From contig NZ_JAUTBL010000001.1 in the NCBI RefSeq assembly GCF_030819275.1, positions 953,501 through 1,017,500 on the forward strand: 64,000 nucleotides of DNA, given 5' to 3'. The notes under the pieces are model-generated. The model had not been told where the DNA came from. It ran no database searches and saw nothing but the letters and a program-made list of their open reading frames with translations. Positions 19,945 through 28,009 of the stretch are shown here, in pieces. Each line of letters starts with the position of its first letter. Positions within the stretch are counted from its first letter, which is position 1. Position numbers and translations under genes: made by a program. The DNA is from Agrobacterium larrymoorei (lineage in GTDB: Bacteria > Pseudomonadota > Alphaproteobacteria > Rhizobiales > Rhizobiaceae).

Positions 19945-20586
19945 ATGAAAGATTTTCCAGATTATCTTCTGAACGGCTACAAGAACTTCATGAGCGGCCG
20001 TTATGCCGATGAGCGCGACCGATACCGCACTCTTGCCGATAGCGGCCAGAAGCCTCAGACATTGTTCATTGCCTGTTGCGACTCCCGCTCGGCACCCGAA
20101 ACGATCTTCGATTGCGGACCGGGCGAGCTTTTCGTCATGCGGAATGTGGCGAACATGGTGCCGCCTTTCGAACCGGACGGACAATATCACGCAACATCTG
20201 CCGCCATCGAATATGCAGTGCAGGTTCTGAAGGTGAAGGACATCGTCGTCATGGGCCACGGCCGCTGCGGCGGCATTCAGGCGGCCCTTGATCCGAATTT
20301 CGAGTCGCTTTCGCCTGGCGATTTCATCGGCAAATGGATGAACCTCGTCAAATCCGCCGCCGAGCAAATCCAGAGCAATGACGTGATGACCTCGGGCGAG
20401 CGTCAGACAGCGCTCGAACGTGTCTCAATCCGCAACTCCATCCACAATCTGCGAGGTTTCCCCTTCGTCAAGGCGCAGGAGACCGCAGGCAAGGTAAAGC
20501 TGCACGGCGCCTGGTTCGACATCTCGACGGGTGAATTGTGGGTGATGGACAGTAAGACCGGCGATTTCCGCAGACCGGAAGTGTGA
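19945..20586 (+). CDS. Beta-class carbonic anhydrase
   Basis: Zinc enzyme interconverting CO2 and bicarbonate in the cytoplasm. The 213-residue protein has zinc ligands Cys 45 (ACCDSR), His 105 and Cys 108 (MGHGRCGG), with the Asp 46/Arg 48 dyad. Length and the plain cytoplasmic N-terminus fit the bacterial CynT/Can type. It follows the pyridoxal kinase gene; a strong palindromic repeat element just after the stop probably also ends transcription. Confidence 0.95.
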   Translation: MKDFPDYLLNGYKNFMSGRYADERDRYRTLADSGQKPQTLFIACCDSRSAPETIFDCGPGELFVMRNVANMVPPFEPDGQYHATSAAIEYAVQVLKVKDIVVMGHGRCGGIQAALDPNFESLSPGDFIGKWMNLVKSAAEQIQSNDVMTSGERQTALERVSIRNSIHNLRGFPFVKAQETAGKVKLHGAWFDISTGELWVMDSKTGDFRRPEV

Positions 20587-20591
20587 TCCCC

Positions 20592-20698
20592 CGCTACAGC
20601 ATCGGCCCGAAAATCGGTCTCGATTTTCGGAAGGCACGATGCGCAGATTCAAAAAAGGTAAAGCGCCGTGCGTCCAACAGGACGCACGGCGCTTTAAG
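20592..20698. repeat. Composite palindromic repeat, copy A
   Basis: Two palindromic modules. Module I: CCGAAAATCG-GTCT-CGATTTTCGG (20607-20630), inside outer GCATC/GATGC arms. Module II: a perfect 17-base stem TAAAGCGCCGTGCGTCC (20659-20675) with an AACA loop. It sits between the convergent carbonic anhydrase and lytic transglycosylase genes and can act as a two-way terminator. It is inverted relative to copy B (21684-21793) and in the same orientation as copy C (49643-49746). Confidence 0.88.
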
Positions 20699-20745
20699 CC
20701 GAAGATCGGGTTACATCTCACCCGTTTTATGAACGGCGAGACATA

Positions 20746-21561
20746 TTATTGGCCGTCAATGGCCTTGCCGATGTAAGCGATCGCCTGCTGATAAACAGTC
20801 GCCGCATTCCAGCCCTGGATCCCCGCGAAGCTCGGCTGACCAGGCTGATAGCCTGCGCCACGCTGCCAGCCATGGCCGGCAAGGAAATTCGCTGTCGAAG
20901 CCAGCGCGTCGGCGCGTGAGCCGACGAGATCGATGCGGCCATCGCGGTCGAAGTCCACACCGTAGCGCACAACGTTCAACGGCAGGAACTGGGTCTGGCC
21001 GATTTCGCCATGGGCTGCGCCCTTGGCGTTGACGTTGAGCGAACCATTGCCCACCAGCTTCAACGCTGCGTAAAGCTGCTCGGTGAAATAGTCGGAACGG
21101 CGGCAATCATAAGACAGCGTTGCAACGGCAGAGAGCGTGTGCTGATTGCCCATGAAGTTGCCGAAACCGGTTTCCATGCCCCAGATCGCCAGAAGCGGGC
21201 CGGCCGGAACGCCGTAAGCGCGCTCGATATTGGCAAACAGCGCCGCATTGTTCTTCTTCATTGCCTTGCCGCGCGAAATGATGGCCTGACCACCACGCTT
21301 TTGCATGAACTGATCGAAGGAGAGCTTGAAGCTGTGCTGGCCGCGGTCAGCGCGGATCGTTGCCTGGTTGTAGGTGACGTTGGAGAAAGCGCGATCAAGC
21401 ACGGCCTGGCTGACGCCGCGGCCTGCCGCTTCCTGCTTGAAGGATTGCACCCAGTTGCCAAAACCAGCCGAGGTATTACCGCATTGCGCCGCCTGCAGCG
21501 GCGTTGCCGCCAGCATTGCAACTACCGTCGCACCAAGGGAAAAAGCCGTTATTGCCCGCAT
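20746..21561 (-). CDS. Lytic murein transglycosylase (MltB-like)
   Basis: Periplasmic enzyme that cleaves the glycan backbone of peptidoglycan to form 1,6-anhydro-muropeptides. The 271-residue protein starts MRAITAFSLGATVVAMLAATPLQA (Sec signal, cleavage near 24) and belongs to the SLT_2 family. AIWGMETGFGNFMG contains the catalytic Glu, and HGEIGQTQFLPLNVVRYGVDFDRDGRIDL is the typical following segment. No lipobox, so a soluble form. There is no C-terminal peptidoglycan-binding domain. The gene is bracketed by inverted copies A and B of the composite repeat. Confidence 0.9.
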   Translation of the reverse strand: MRAITAFSLGATVVAMLAATPLQAAQCGNTSAGFGNWVQSFKQEAAGRGVSQAVLDRAFSNVTYNQATIRADRGQHSFKLSFDQFMQKRGGQAIISRGKAMKKNNAALFANIERAYGVPAGPLLAIWGMETGFGNFMGNQHTLSAVATLSYDCRRSDYFTEQLYAALKLVGNGSLNVNAKGAAHGEIGQTQFLPLNVVRYGVDFDRDGRIDLVGSRADALASTANFLAGHGWQRGAGYQPGQPSFAGIQGWNAATVYQQAIAYIGKAIDGQ

Positions 21562-21683
21562 CCGTATCTGCCTTTGATAAAGTGAGGGACAGTCCCTCGC
21601 CATGTTCGTCTTTCTAATGGTTCGAATTTGACTTTTGATCCTTGAGATCCCCACACATGGGCATCAAATGTCGAATTCATTCC

Positions 21684-21793
21684 ACTAGAGCGCCGTGCGT
21701 CTTTTCGGACGCACTAAGGACGCTCTGTCTCTTTCAACCTACGCATCGTGCTTATCCGAAAATCGGTTCCGATTTTCGGGCCTATGCTGTAGC
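21684..21793. repeat. Composite palindromic repeat, copy B
   Basis: Module II comes first (AGAGCGCCGTGCGTC with GACGCAC and CGCTCT return arms, 21687-21726), then module I as CCGAAAATCG-GTTC-CGATTTTCGG (21756-21779), with GCATCGTGC before and ATGCTGTAGCG after. It is the reverse complement arrangement of copy A, about 1.1 kb away. Confidence 0.88.
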
Positions 21794-21868
21794 GAGATTG
21801 AAGGGGCACAAATTGCCGATCGTCTTCATAACCAGCAAATGAACTGGCTGTGATAGGCACGAAAATCG

Positions 21869-21903
21869 AAAACCCGTCCATTCTCGAAAGTAACGGACGG
21901 GTT
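21869..21903 (-). terminator. Terminator after asd
   Basis: AACCCGTCC and GGACGGGTT arms (21871-21879, 21895-21903) with a 15-base loop, followed on the minus strand by TTCGATTTTCG. It begins 27 bases beyond the asd stop. Confidence 0.75.
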
Positions 21904-21930
21904 ATAGTTAATAGTTATTAAAAAACCGTA

Positions 21931-22965
21931 TCAAGCTGCCGCTTTGCGCGGCTTGATAAGACCGCGATTGATGAGCAGTTCGGCAATCTGGACGGCATTC
22001 AGTGCCGCACCCTTGCGCAGGTTGTCGGAAACCACCCAGATGTTGAGACCGTTTTCGACCGTTGCGTCCTCACGGATGCGCGAAATATAGGTCGCATCTT
22101 CGCCTGCGCATTCGACCGGCGTGATGTAGCCGCCGTTTTCGTGCTTGTCGATGACGAGGCAACCGGGTGCTTCACGCAGGATATCGCGCGCCTGATCGGC
22201 GGTGATTTCGTTTTCGAACTCGATATTGACCGACTCCGAGTGGCCGATGAAGACGGGAACGCGCACAGCGGTGCAGGTCACCTTGATCTTCGGATCCAGC
22301 ATCTTCTTCGTTTCTGCCAGAACCTTCCACTCTTCCTTGGTGTAACCGTCTTCCATAAAGACATCGATATGCGGAATGACGTTGAAGGCGATGCGCTTGG
22401 TGAACTTCTTGGTTTCAACCGGGTCAGCCACGAAGACGGCGCGGGTCTGTTGGAACAGCTCGTCCATGCCTTCCTTGCCAGCACCTGAGACGGACTGGTA
22501 GGTGGAGACGACAACGCGCTTGATCTTGGCGGCATCGTGCAGCGGCTTCAAAGCGACAACGAGCTGCGCCGTAGAGCAATTCGGGTTGGCAATGATGTTC
22601 TTCTTGGTGAAGCCTTCGACAGCATCGGCGTTGACTTCCGGCACGATGAGCGGAACGTCCTGATCATAGCGCCATGCAGACGAGTTATCGATGACAACAC
22701 AACCCTGCGCACCAATCTTCGGAGACCACTTCTTGGAGACATCGCCACCGGCCGACATCAGGCAGATATCGGTATCGGAGAAGTCGTAATTCTCGAGATT
22801 GGAAACCTTCAGCGTGCGGTCGCCATAGGACACTTCCGTGCCCTGGCTGCGCGCCGAGGCCAGAGGAACGACCTCATCCGCGGGGAAACCACGTTCCGCC
22901 AGGATGTTCAGCATTTCGCGTCCGACATTGCCGGTGGCGCCTGCGATTGCAACTTTGAAACCCAT
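21931..22965 (-). CDS. asd: Aspartate-semialdehyde dehydrogenase
   Basis: NADPH-dependent reduction of beta-aspartyl phosphate, the branch point to lysine/diaminopimelate, threonine and methionine. The 344-residue protein begins MGFKVAIAGATGNVGREMLNIL (Rossmann GATGxVG). The catalytic Cys is in NPNCSTAQLV and the substrate His region near VPVFIGHSESVNIEF. An ATG two codons upstream is possible, but MGFKVAIAG is the family start. Single gene with its own terminator; the upstream 537 bases hold its promoter. Confidence 0.96.
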   Translation of the reverse strand: MGFKVAIAGATGNVGREMLNILAERGFPADEVVPLASARSQGTEVSYGDRTLKVSNLENYDFSDTDICLMSAGGDVSKKWSPKIGAQGCVVIDNSSAWRYDQDVPLIVPEVNADAVEGFTKKNIIANPNCSTAQLVVALKPLHDAAKIKRVVVSTYQSVSGAGKEGMDELFQQTRAVFVADPVETKKFTKRIAFNVIPHIDVFMEDGYTKEEWKVLAETKKMLDPKIKVTCTAVRVPVFIGHSESVNIEFENEITADQARDILREAPGCLVIDKHENGGYITPVECAGEDATYISRIREDATVENGLNIWVVSDNLRKGAALNAVQIAELLINRGLIKPRKAAA

Positions 22966-23502
22966 GATCAAGCTCTCTTTCTGCCTCTCCTCTTTTTGGT
23001 GAGGGGGAGCCGCGAAACTGCGGCTTCCTTTCCCCGGCCAAACCGGGGAGAGAGCGGCGGGCCAGAGACGTCAGACGGTTTTAATCGTCGTTTTGGCCGT
23101 AATTCGGATGGAACCAGAAAGGCGCGCAGGATCGCCGGCTGAACCCGCCGGGCTTTGCATGACAATCATGTGCTGGACATGCCGCATGAACAGTGCGCTC
23201 CTTTTCGTGCAGAAGCTATTAGGAGCTTTGTCTTTTCTGTCAAGCGCAAACATGCGCTCTTTCTGGCAGGTGCCATGTCTTTTCGAACAAGTGTCAACCT
23301 TGCCGCAACGCGAAACCGGAATGGCTATCCTCGTGCCCACGCCTGTCGCCCTCCGCAGCGCACATCGATCCCTAAGACCCTTACGCGCCCTCAGCGCTGA
23401 ATCTCGTCCGCATGTTCTTGTTTTATTCTCCCCCCTATGCCAAGTTGTCCCTGCGATCTGAGAGAGCCGTGCGGACGGCGATTACGGCTGTGGGGGCCTT
23501 TG
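22966..23502. other. 537-base intergenic region between asd and yifB
   Basis: Divergent genes flank it. Near asd there are two small hairpins (GCCGCGAAACTGCGGC near 23010 and CCCCGG/CCGGGG near 23033). The rest has no convincing gene, RNA motif or repeat; open frames here have no ribosome site or recognisable sequence. Confidence 0.5.
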
Positions 23503-25035
23503 ATGGTAGCGCGCGTCAATACTATTGCGTTTCAAGGCATAGAGGGTGTGCCGGTCGAGGTTCAGGTGATGGTCGCACCTGGCAAGGTCGGCATGCAGAT
23601 CGTTGGCCTGCCTGATAAGGCCGTCGCTGAAAGCCGCGAGCGGGTACAGGCCGCGTTGCATGCCTCCGGTCTTGCGATGCCCGCCAAAAAGGTCACGGTC
23701 AATCTCGCTCCCGCTGATCTTCCCAAGGAAGGCTCGCACTTCGATCTTCCCATCGCGCTCGGCCTCATGGCTGCACTCGGCGCCATTCCCGCCGAAGCGC
23801 TGACCCGCTTCGTCGTTTTCGGCGAACTCAATCTGGATGGCACGATCGGCGCTGTGGCCGGTGCTCTTCCGGCAGCTATTGCCGCAAACGCCCAAGACAA
23901 GGGCCTGATCTGCCCAGCCGATAGCGGCCCTGAAGCCGCCTGGGCAGGTGCCGAAATCGACATCCTCGCGCCGCGCAGCCTGATTGCCATCGCCAACCAT
24001 TTTCGCGGCACGCAGCTTCTGTCGAGACCGATTCCGGCCATTCGCGCCAATCCTGATAATCTTCCGGATCTCGCGGACATCAAGGGACAGGAGAGCGCAA
24101 AGCGGGCGCTGGAAGTCGCTGCGGCCGGTGGACATAATCTCTTGATGGTCGGCCCGCCTGGCTCCGGCAAATCAATGCTGGCCTCCCGCCTGCCTTCTAT
24201 CTTGCCACCCCTCTCTGCCTCGGAACTGCTCGAAGTGTCGATGGTGCATTCGATCGCGGGACAGCTTTCCGGCGGCAAACTCTCTGATCGACGCCCGTTC
24301 AGAACCCCGCACCACTCGGCAACGATGGCTGCCCTTGTCGGCGGCGGCTTACGCGCCAAGCCGGGAGAAGCCTCGCTCGCCCATCATGGCGTTCTGTTTC
24401 TCGACGAGTTTCCGGAATTCTCGCCGCAGGTGCTGGACGCGCTGCGCCAACCGCTTGAGACCGGCGAATGCATCATCGCGCGCGCCAATCATCGCGTCAG
24501 CTATCCCGCCGAAATCCAGCTGGTGGCCGCCATGAACCCCTGCAAATGCGGCATGGCCGGTGAACCGGGCTTTACCTGTGCACGCGGTCCAAGATGCGTT
24601 TCAGATTACCAATCCCGCATCTCCGGTCCGTTGATGGATCGCATCGATATCCGCATAGAGGTCCCTGCTGTCTCTGCTGCAGACCTGATCCGCCCGATGG
24701 CAGCGGAAGCCAGCGCCGACGTCGCCCGCCGCGTTGCGCGTGCCCGCCAGATGCAGGAAGAACGCTTTGCAGCGGCCGGCTTCCAAGGCATCCGCACCAA
24801 TGCACGTTGCACCACGGCACTCATCGAAAAATGCGCTGAACCGGACGCTGCCGGCCTCCAACTTTTGCGCGACGCCGCCGAAAAACTGAAATTCTCGGCC
24901 AGAGGCTATCACCGCATCCTGAAGGTTGCGAGAACGCTCGCCGACCTGGATGACAAACCGATCGTTGGGCGCCTTCATCTCGCGGAAGCGATTTCCTATC
25001 GCATCGCGGGTGAGCGGCTTTCAGCAGCGGCTTAA
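23503..25035 (+). CDS. YifB/ComM family Mg chelatase-like AAA+ ATPase
   Basis: A 510-residue protein of the ComM family, hexameric helicases that promote branch migration during natural transformation and recombination in some bacteria. The N-terminal Lon-like ChlI domain begins VNTIAFQGIEGVPVEVQVMVAPG. The AAA+ core has Walker A GPPGSGKS (217-224), Walker B LFLDEFPEF, and a C-terminal Mg_chelatase_C region (RGYHRILKVARTLADLD). A cysteine-rich insertion NPCKCGMAGEPGFTCARGPRC is also typical. The ATG at 23503 gives the usual length. Confidence 0.93.
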   Translation: MVARVNTIAFQGIEGVPVEVQVMVAPGKVGMQIVGLPDKAVAESRERVQAALHASGLAMPAKKVTVNLAPADLPKEGSHFDLPIALGLMAALGAIPAEALTRFVVFGELNLDGTIGAVAGALPAAIAANAQDKGLICPADSGPEAAWAGAEIDILAPRSLIAIANHFRGTQLLSRPIPAIRANPDNLPDLADIKGQESAKRALEVAAAGGHNLLMVGPPGSGKSMLASRLPSILPPLSASELLEVSMVHSIAGQLSGGKLSDRRPFRTPHHSATMAALVGGGLRAKPGEASLAHHGVLFLDEFPEFSPQVLDALRQPLETGECIIARANHRVSYPAEIQLVAAMNPCKCGMAGEPGFTCARGPRCVSDYQSRISGPLMDRIDIRIEVPAVSAADLIRPMAAEASADVARRVARARQMQEERFAAAGFQGIRTNARCTTALIEKCAEPDAAGLQLLRDAAEKLKFSARGYHRILKVARTLADLDDKPIVGRLHLAEAISYRIAGERLSAAA

Positions 25036-25146
25036 CGCCTCTTAGATGATGCTTTAAAAGTATTAATTGAATTTATTGGCGCAAGTCATGAGCTTATATC
25101 AGAGGATATTTATATTCCAGACGAATCTCTGCGTGAACGCATCTAG
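25036..25146 (+). pseudogene. AT-rich 36-codon open remnant after yifB
   Basis: Directly after the yifB stop, in the same frame, 36 codons stay open and end at TAG (25144-25146). They read like real protein (for example LIEFIGASHELI and EDIYIPDESLRER), but there is no start codon in frame. Codon choice is AT-rich and unlike the GC-rich neighbours. It looks like the 3' end of a lost foreign gene. No family recognised; chance is possible. Confidence 0.4.
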
Positions 25147-25282
25147 TATAAGCGTTCGCTTGAAGCATTTCTTCTTGTTCCCCTAACTTAAGGGATGAAG
25201 ATAGTTTAAATCCAATATAATTTTTGAAGATTTTTCTCACCTGCCCTTGCTACAATCTCCGCAAGCAAGGTGGGGACCGACG

Positions 25283-25789
25283 ATGGTTGTTAAGATGATG
25301 ATTGCGACCGCTATTGCGATAGCGTCGCGGACAGTGCCGCTCATGCCGATTTCGATGGGGCGGACACGGACCCGGCCGGTGGTTTCGGCTGCATCCGGGC
25401 GGATGGAGATGACGGCGGCCCCCATCAATCCGGAGTGGATTATCGCCGGTGATCCACAGGCGCGCATGGCGGATCACTCCCGTAGTGGCGACCGCGCTGC
25501 CTACACGGCGCTATGGGACTGCACGGCGGGCACATTCCGTTGGTTCTTCATGTGGGATGAGACCGTTCATATCATAGAGGGCGACGTGCATGTGACGGCG
25601 GCCGATGGCTCCCTGCATCATCTTTATGCCGGCGATGTCGCCTACTTCAAGGCTGGCACCTGGGCGACGTGGCGCGTGGACAATTATGTTCGCAAGGTCG
25701 CTTTTCTGCGCAGGCCTTTCCCAACGGCGCTGGCGCTTGCCTATAGGGTCAAGAACCGGATTCTTCCGGCAAAAACGCCGTCGCTCTAA
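25283..25789 (+). CDS. Cupin domain protein
   Basis: A protein of 168 residues from the ATG at 25283 (MVVKMMIATAIAIAS). The C-terminal two thirds form a single cupin: GTFRWFFMWDETVHIIEGDVHVTAADGS, then YAGDVAYFKAGTWATWRVDNYVRKVAFLRR, similar to the EutQ-like/Cupin_3 group. The metal-binding histidines are mostly absent, so a binding rather than catalytic role is possible. The N-terminal 40 residues are Met/Ala/Thr-rich and weakly hydrophobic. A start 12 codons upstream is also open. It lies next to an AT-rich remnant and is followed by a RIME-like repeat. Confidence 0.7.
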   Translation: MVVKMMIATAIAIASRTVPLMPISMGRTRTRPVVSAASGRMEMTAAPINPEWIIAGDPQARMADHSRSGDRAAYTALWDCTAGTFRWFFMWDETVHIIEGDVHVTAADGSLHHLYAGDVAYFKAGTWATWRVDNYVRKVAFLRRPFPTALALAYRVKNRILPAKTPSL

Positions 25790-25820
25790 AGTGTATCGCT
25801 GTCTTTCAGATGCGGTCATA

Positions 25821-25891
25821 CGCTTTAAGTGTTTGTTACTGCATGTCTCTATCGCAAGACCGCTGCACAGTTTCGCGCGACATGCTCTAAA
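25821..25891. repeat. RIME-like palindromic repeat
   Basis: CGCTTTAA (25821-25828), then an imperfect hairpin from GCATGTC (25841-25847) to GACATGC (25879-25885) with ACCGCTGCACAG in the loop region, then TCTAA. This layout matches the rhizobial intergenic mosaic elements I know from Agrobacterium and Rhizobium genomes. It lies between the cupin gene and the end of pbpC. Confidence 0.65.
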
Positions 25892-25927
25892 AGCCCCAAG
25901 CCTCCGGAAAAACGAGCGGAAAATGCT

Positions 25928-28009
25928 CTACTGCACGAAGATACGGACACTGGACGCCCGTCCATCGGCATCGATGACGGTGAGTGTAGAGAAGCCTTGA
26001 CCTTCCGGCGTCCATTCATTGCTGCGGCGGCGCGTGAGGTCCGGCAGAGGTTTTCCATTGGCGAGCCAACGGAAGGGCGCTCGCCCGCCCTGTAGCTTGA
26101 GAACAAGCGGCGAGAGCGAGCCTGCGCTGTCTGAAAGTTCCACACGTGCGCCTTCCGGCGGATAGACGATAAGCGGAGACGACTCGCGACGCGATGCTGA
26201 GAGTAGTCCGCTGGAGGTCGTGGTGAAGCGGCGTTGATTGGCCGGCAGATCGCTGTAACTCAAGCGCGTCACGCCGCTTGGTGTGGCTGCGAAGGGCGTG
26301 ATCGCCACACCGGATTTAGCAAAGGCATCGAAGAGAATGGGCGCGGCAGTCGCATAGCCGGCAATGCCGGGAACCGAGCCGTTATCGGCCCGCCCGACCC
26401 AGACACCGATGACATAGCGGCCATCGAAACCGACCGACCACGCATCGCGGTAGCCATAGCTGGTGCCGGTCTTATAGGCGATGCCGCGCTGCTTCATGCC
26501 GAGCGGTGGCAGAACGCCGGACAGTGTATCGGTGATGTTCCAGATAGCACTGCGGGAAAAGATCGGTTCGACATCGAGTATCTCAGGCTTGTTTCTGACA
26601 CCGTCGCCAAGCTTCACCGGCTGACCCTGATTGGCAAGGCTGGCATAGAGCTGCACAAGATCGACAAGAGACACACCTGCCCCACCAAGCGCAATGGCAA
26701 GCCCCGGTGGCTCAGACTTCGGCAGTGCGAGATTGACCGAGGCGCGTCTGAAACGCACGATTAAAGCGGCAGGACTGACGGCATCCAGCAGCTTCACCGC
26801 GGGCACGTTGAGAGACAGCTGCAAGGCTTGGCGGATGCTGACATCGCCCTGATACTGCATGTCGAAATTGCGCGGCCGATAACCGGAAAAATCCGCCGGT
26901 CGATCCTCAATGATGGTTTCCTGCGAAACCAGGCCATTCTCGAAAGCCAGTCCGTAGATAAAGGGTTTCAACGTCGAGCCCGGGGAACGGATCGCGCGGC
27001 TCATCTCCACCCAGCCGCGGCGGGAACTATCGAGGAAGTCGGACGAGCCGACATCGGCCAGAATCTCGCCGGTGGCGCTATCGGCCATCACGATAGCGAC
27101 TGAAACCTTGTCTCCTATTTTGTCTGCGGCGTGCCGCGCCAAGGCTTCGAATTCGCTCTGGATGCCACGTCGTAGGGTCGAGCCAATGACATGCTGGCGC
27201 GGCAGCTTCGTCCTCGCGGCTTGCGCCAGATGGGGTGCGAGAGCTGGGAGCGCCAAACGATCCCGGGGAACGGCGGCAGCAGATGCGCGCTCGGCCTCGC
27301 CCTCTCCGACGATGCGTGCGACGGCCAATCTCTGCAACACGCGCTCTCGGGCTTCTTTCGCGGCGTCGGGAAAACGATCCGGCCGGCGCTTTTCGGGGAG
27401 TTGCGGCAGGGAGACCAGAAGCGCTGCTTCCGCCGTATTCAACCGTCGAGGCTCCTTGCCGAACCATGCAAGACTTGCCGCGCGCACGCCCTCGATATTA
27501 CCGCCATAGGGGGCGATGTTAAGGTAGATTTCGAGGATTTCGTCCTTGCTCAGCCGGCGTTCGATCTGCACGGCGCGCAGCATCTGACGAAACTTGGCGC
27601 TGAAAGAGCGGTCCGTCCGAGGCTCGATCAGACGTGCGACCTGCATCGACAAGGTCGAGGCGCCGGAAACAATGCGACCATTGGTCAATAACTGCCAGGC
27701 GGAACGCCCAAGCGCCTGAATGTCCACGCCATGGTGGTCGTAAAATCGCTGATCCTCATAGGCGATCAGCATCTTGATGAATTGCGGATCGACCTCGGCC
27801 GCGGTGGTCTGCAAGCGCCAGCGACCATCTGGTGTGGCAAAGGCGCGCAGAAGATTGCCGTCGGTATCCACCAGTTCCTGAGAGACAAGACGCGCATTGT
27901 CTAGCGGCGGCGGATAGGCGCGATCCAGACAATCAAGCCCATAGATGGCGGCACCGGTGCCCGACGTCGCCAAAGCAAAGCCGAAGAAGAAGCTGCGCCA
28001 ACCCCTCAT
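25928..28009 (-). CDS. pbpC: Penicillin-binding protein 1C
   Basis: Class A penicillin-binding protein of 693 residues: one N-terminal membrane segment (about 5-27), a GT51 transglycosylase domain (about 45-220, catalytic Glu 85 in YEDQRFYDHHG, GASTLSMQVARL), a transpeptidase domain (nucleophile Ser 345 in GSTLKPF, SLN, and KTGTSYGYRDAW), and a C-terminal BiPBP_C beta domain (about 600-693). The start overlaps the stop of the alpha-2-macroglobulin gene by four bases (ATGA). This pairing is conserved in many proteobacteria, where the macroglobulin is thought to protect the periplasm in company with PBP1C. Confidence 0.96.
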   Translation of the reverse strand: MRGWRSFFFGFALATSGTGAAIYGLDCLDRAYPPPLDNARLVSQELVDTDGNLLRAFATPDGRWRLQTTAAEVDPQFIKMLIAYEDQRFYDHHGVDIQALGRSAWQLLTNGRIVSGASTLSMQVARLIEPRTDRSFSAKFRQMLRAVQIERRLSKDEILEIYLNIAPYGGNIEGVRAASLAWFGKEPRRLNTAEAALLVSLPQLPEKRRPDRFPDAAKEARERVLQRLAVARIVGEGEAERASAAAVPRDRLALPALAPHLAQAARTKLPRQHVIGSTLRRGIQSEFEALARHAADKIGDKVSVAIVMADSATGEILADVGSSDFLDSSRRGWVEMSRAIRSPGSTLKPFIYGLAFENGLVSQETIIEDRPADFSGYRPRNFDMQYQGDVSIRQALQLSLNVPAVKLLDAVSPAALIVRFRRASVNLALPKSEPPGLAIALGGAGVSLVDLVQLYASLANQGQPVKLGDGVRNKPEILDVEPIFSRSAIWNITDTLSGVLPPLGMKQRGIAYKTGTSYGYRDAWSVGFDGRYVIGVWVGRADNGSVPGIAGYATAAPILFDAFAKSGVAITPFAATPSGVTRLSYSDLPANQRRFTTTSSGLLSASRRESSPLIVYPPEGARVELSDSAGSLSPLVLKLQGGRAPFRWLANGKPLPDLTRRRSNEWTPEGQGFSTLTVIDADGRASSVRIFVQ

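Larger units (their letters stand above)
21562..21930. other. 369-base intergenic region between mltB-like gene and asd
   Basis: Holds the promoter side of the transglycosylase gene, copy B of the composite repeat (21684-21793) and the asd terminator (21869-21903). No gene recognised. Confidence 0.7.

Noticed and set aside
18928..20367. A 479-codon minus-strand frame across pyridoxal kinase and carbonic anhydrase genes
   Set aside because: It spans two well-supported genes on the other strand and the gap between them.
11813..21853. Shared GAACTGGCTGTG at about 11811 and 21841
   Set aside because: Twelve bases shared in two gaps without symmetry or context; likely chance.
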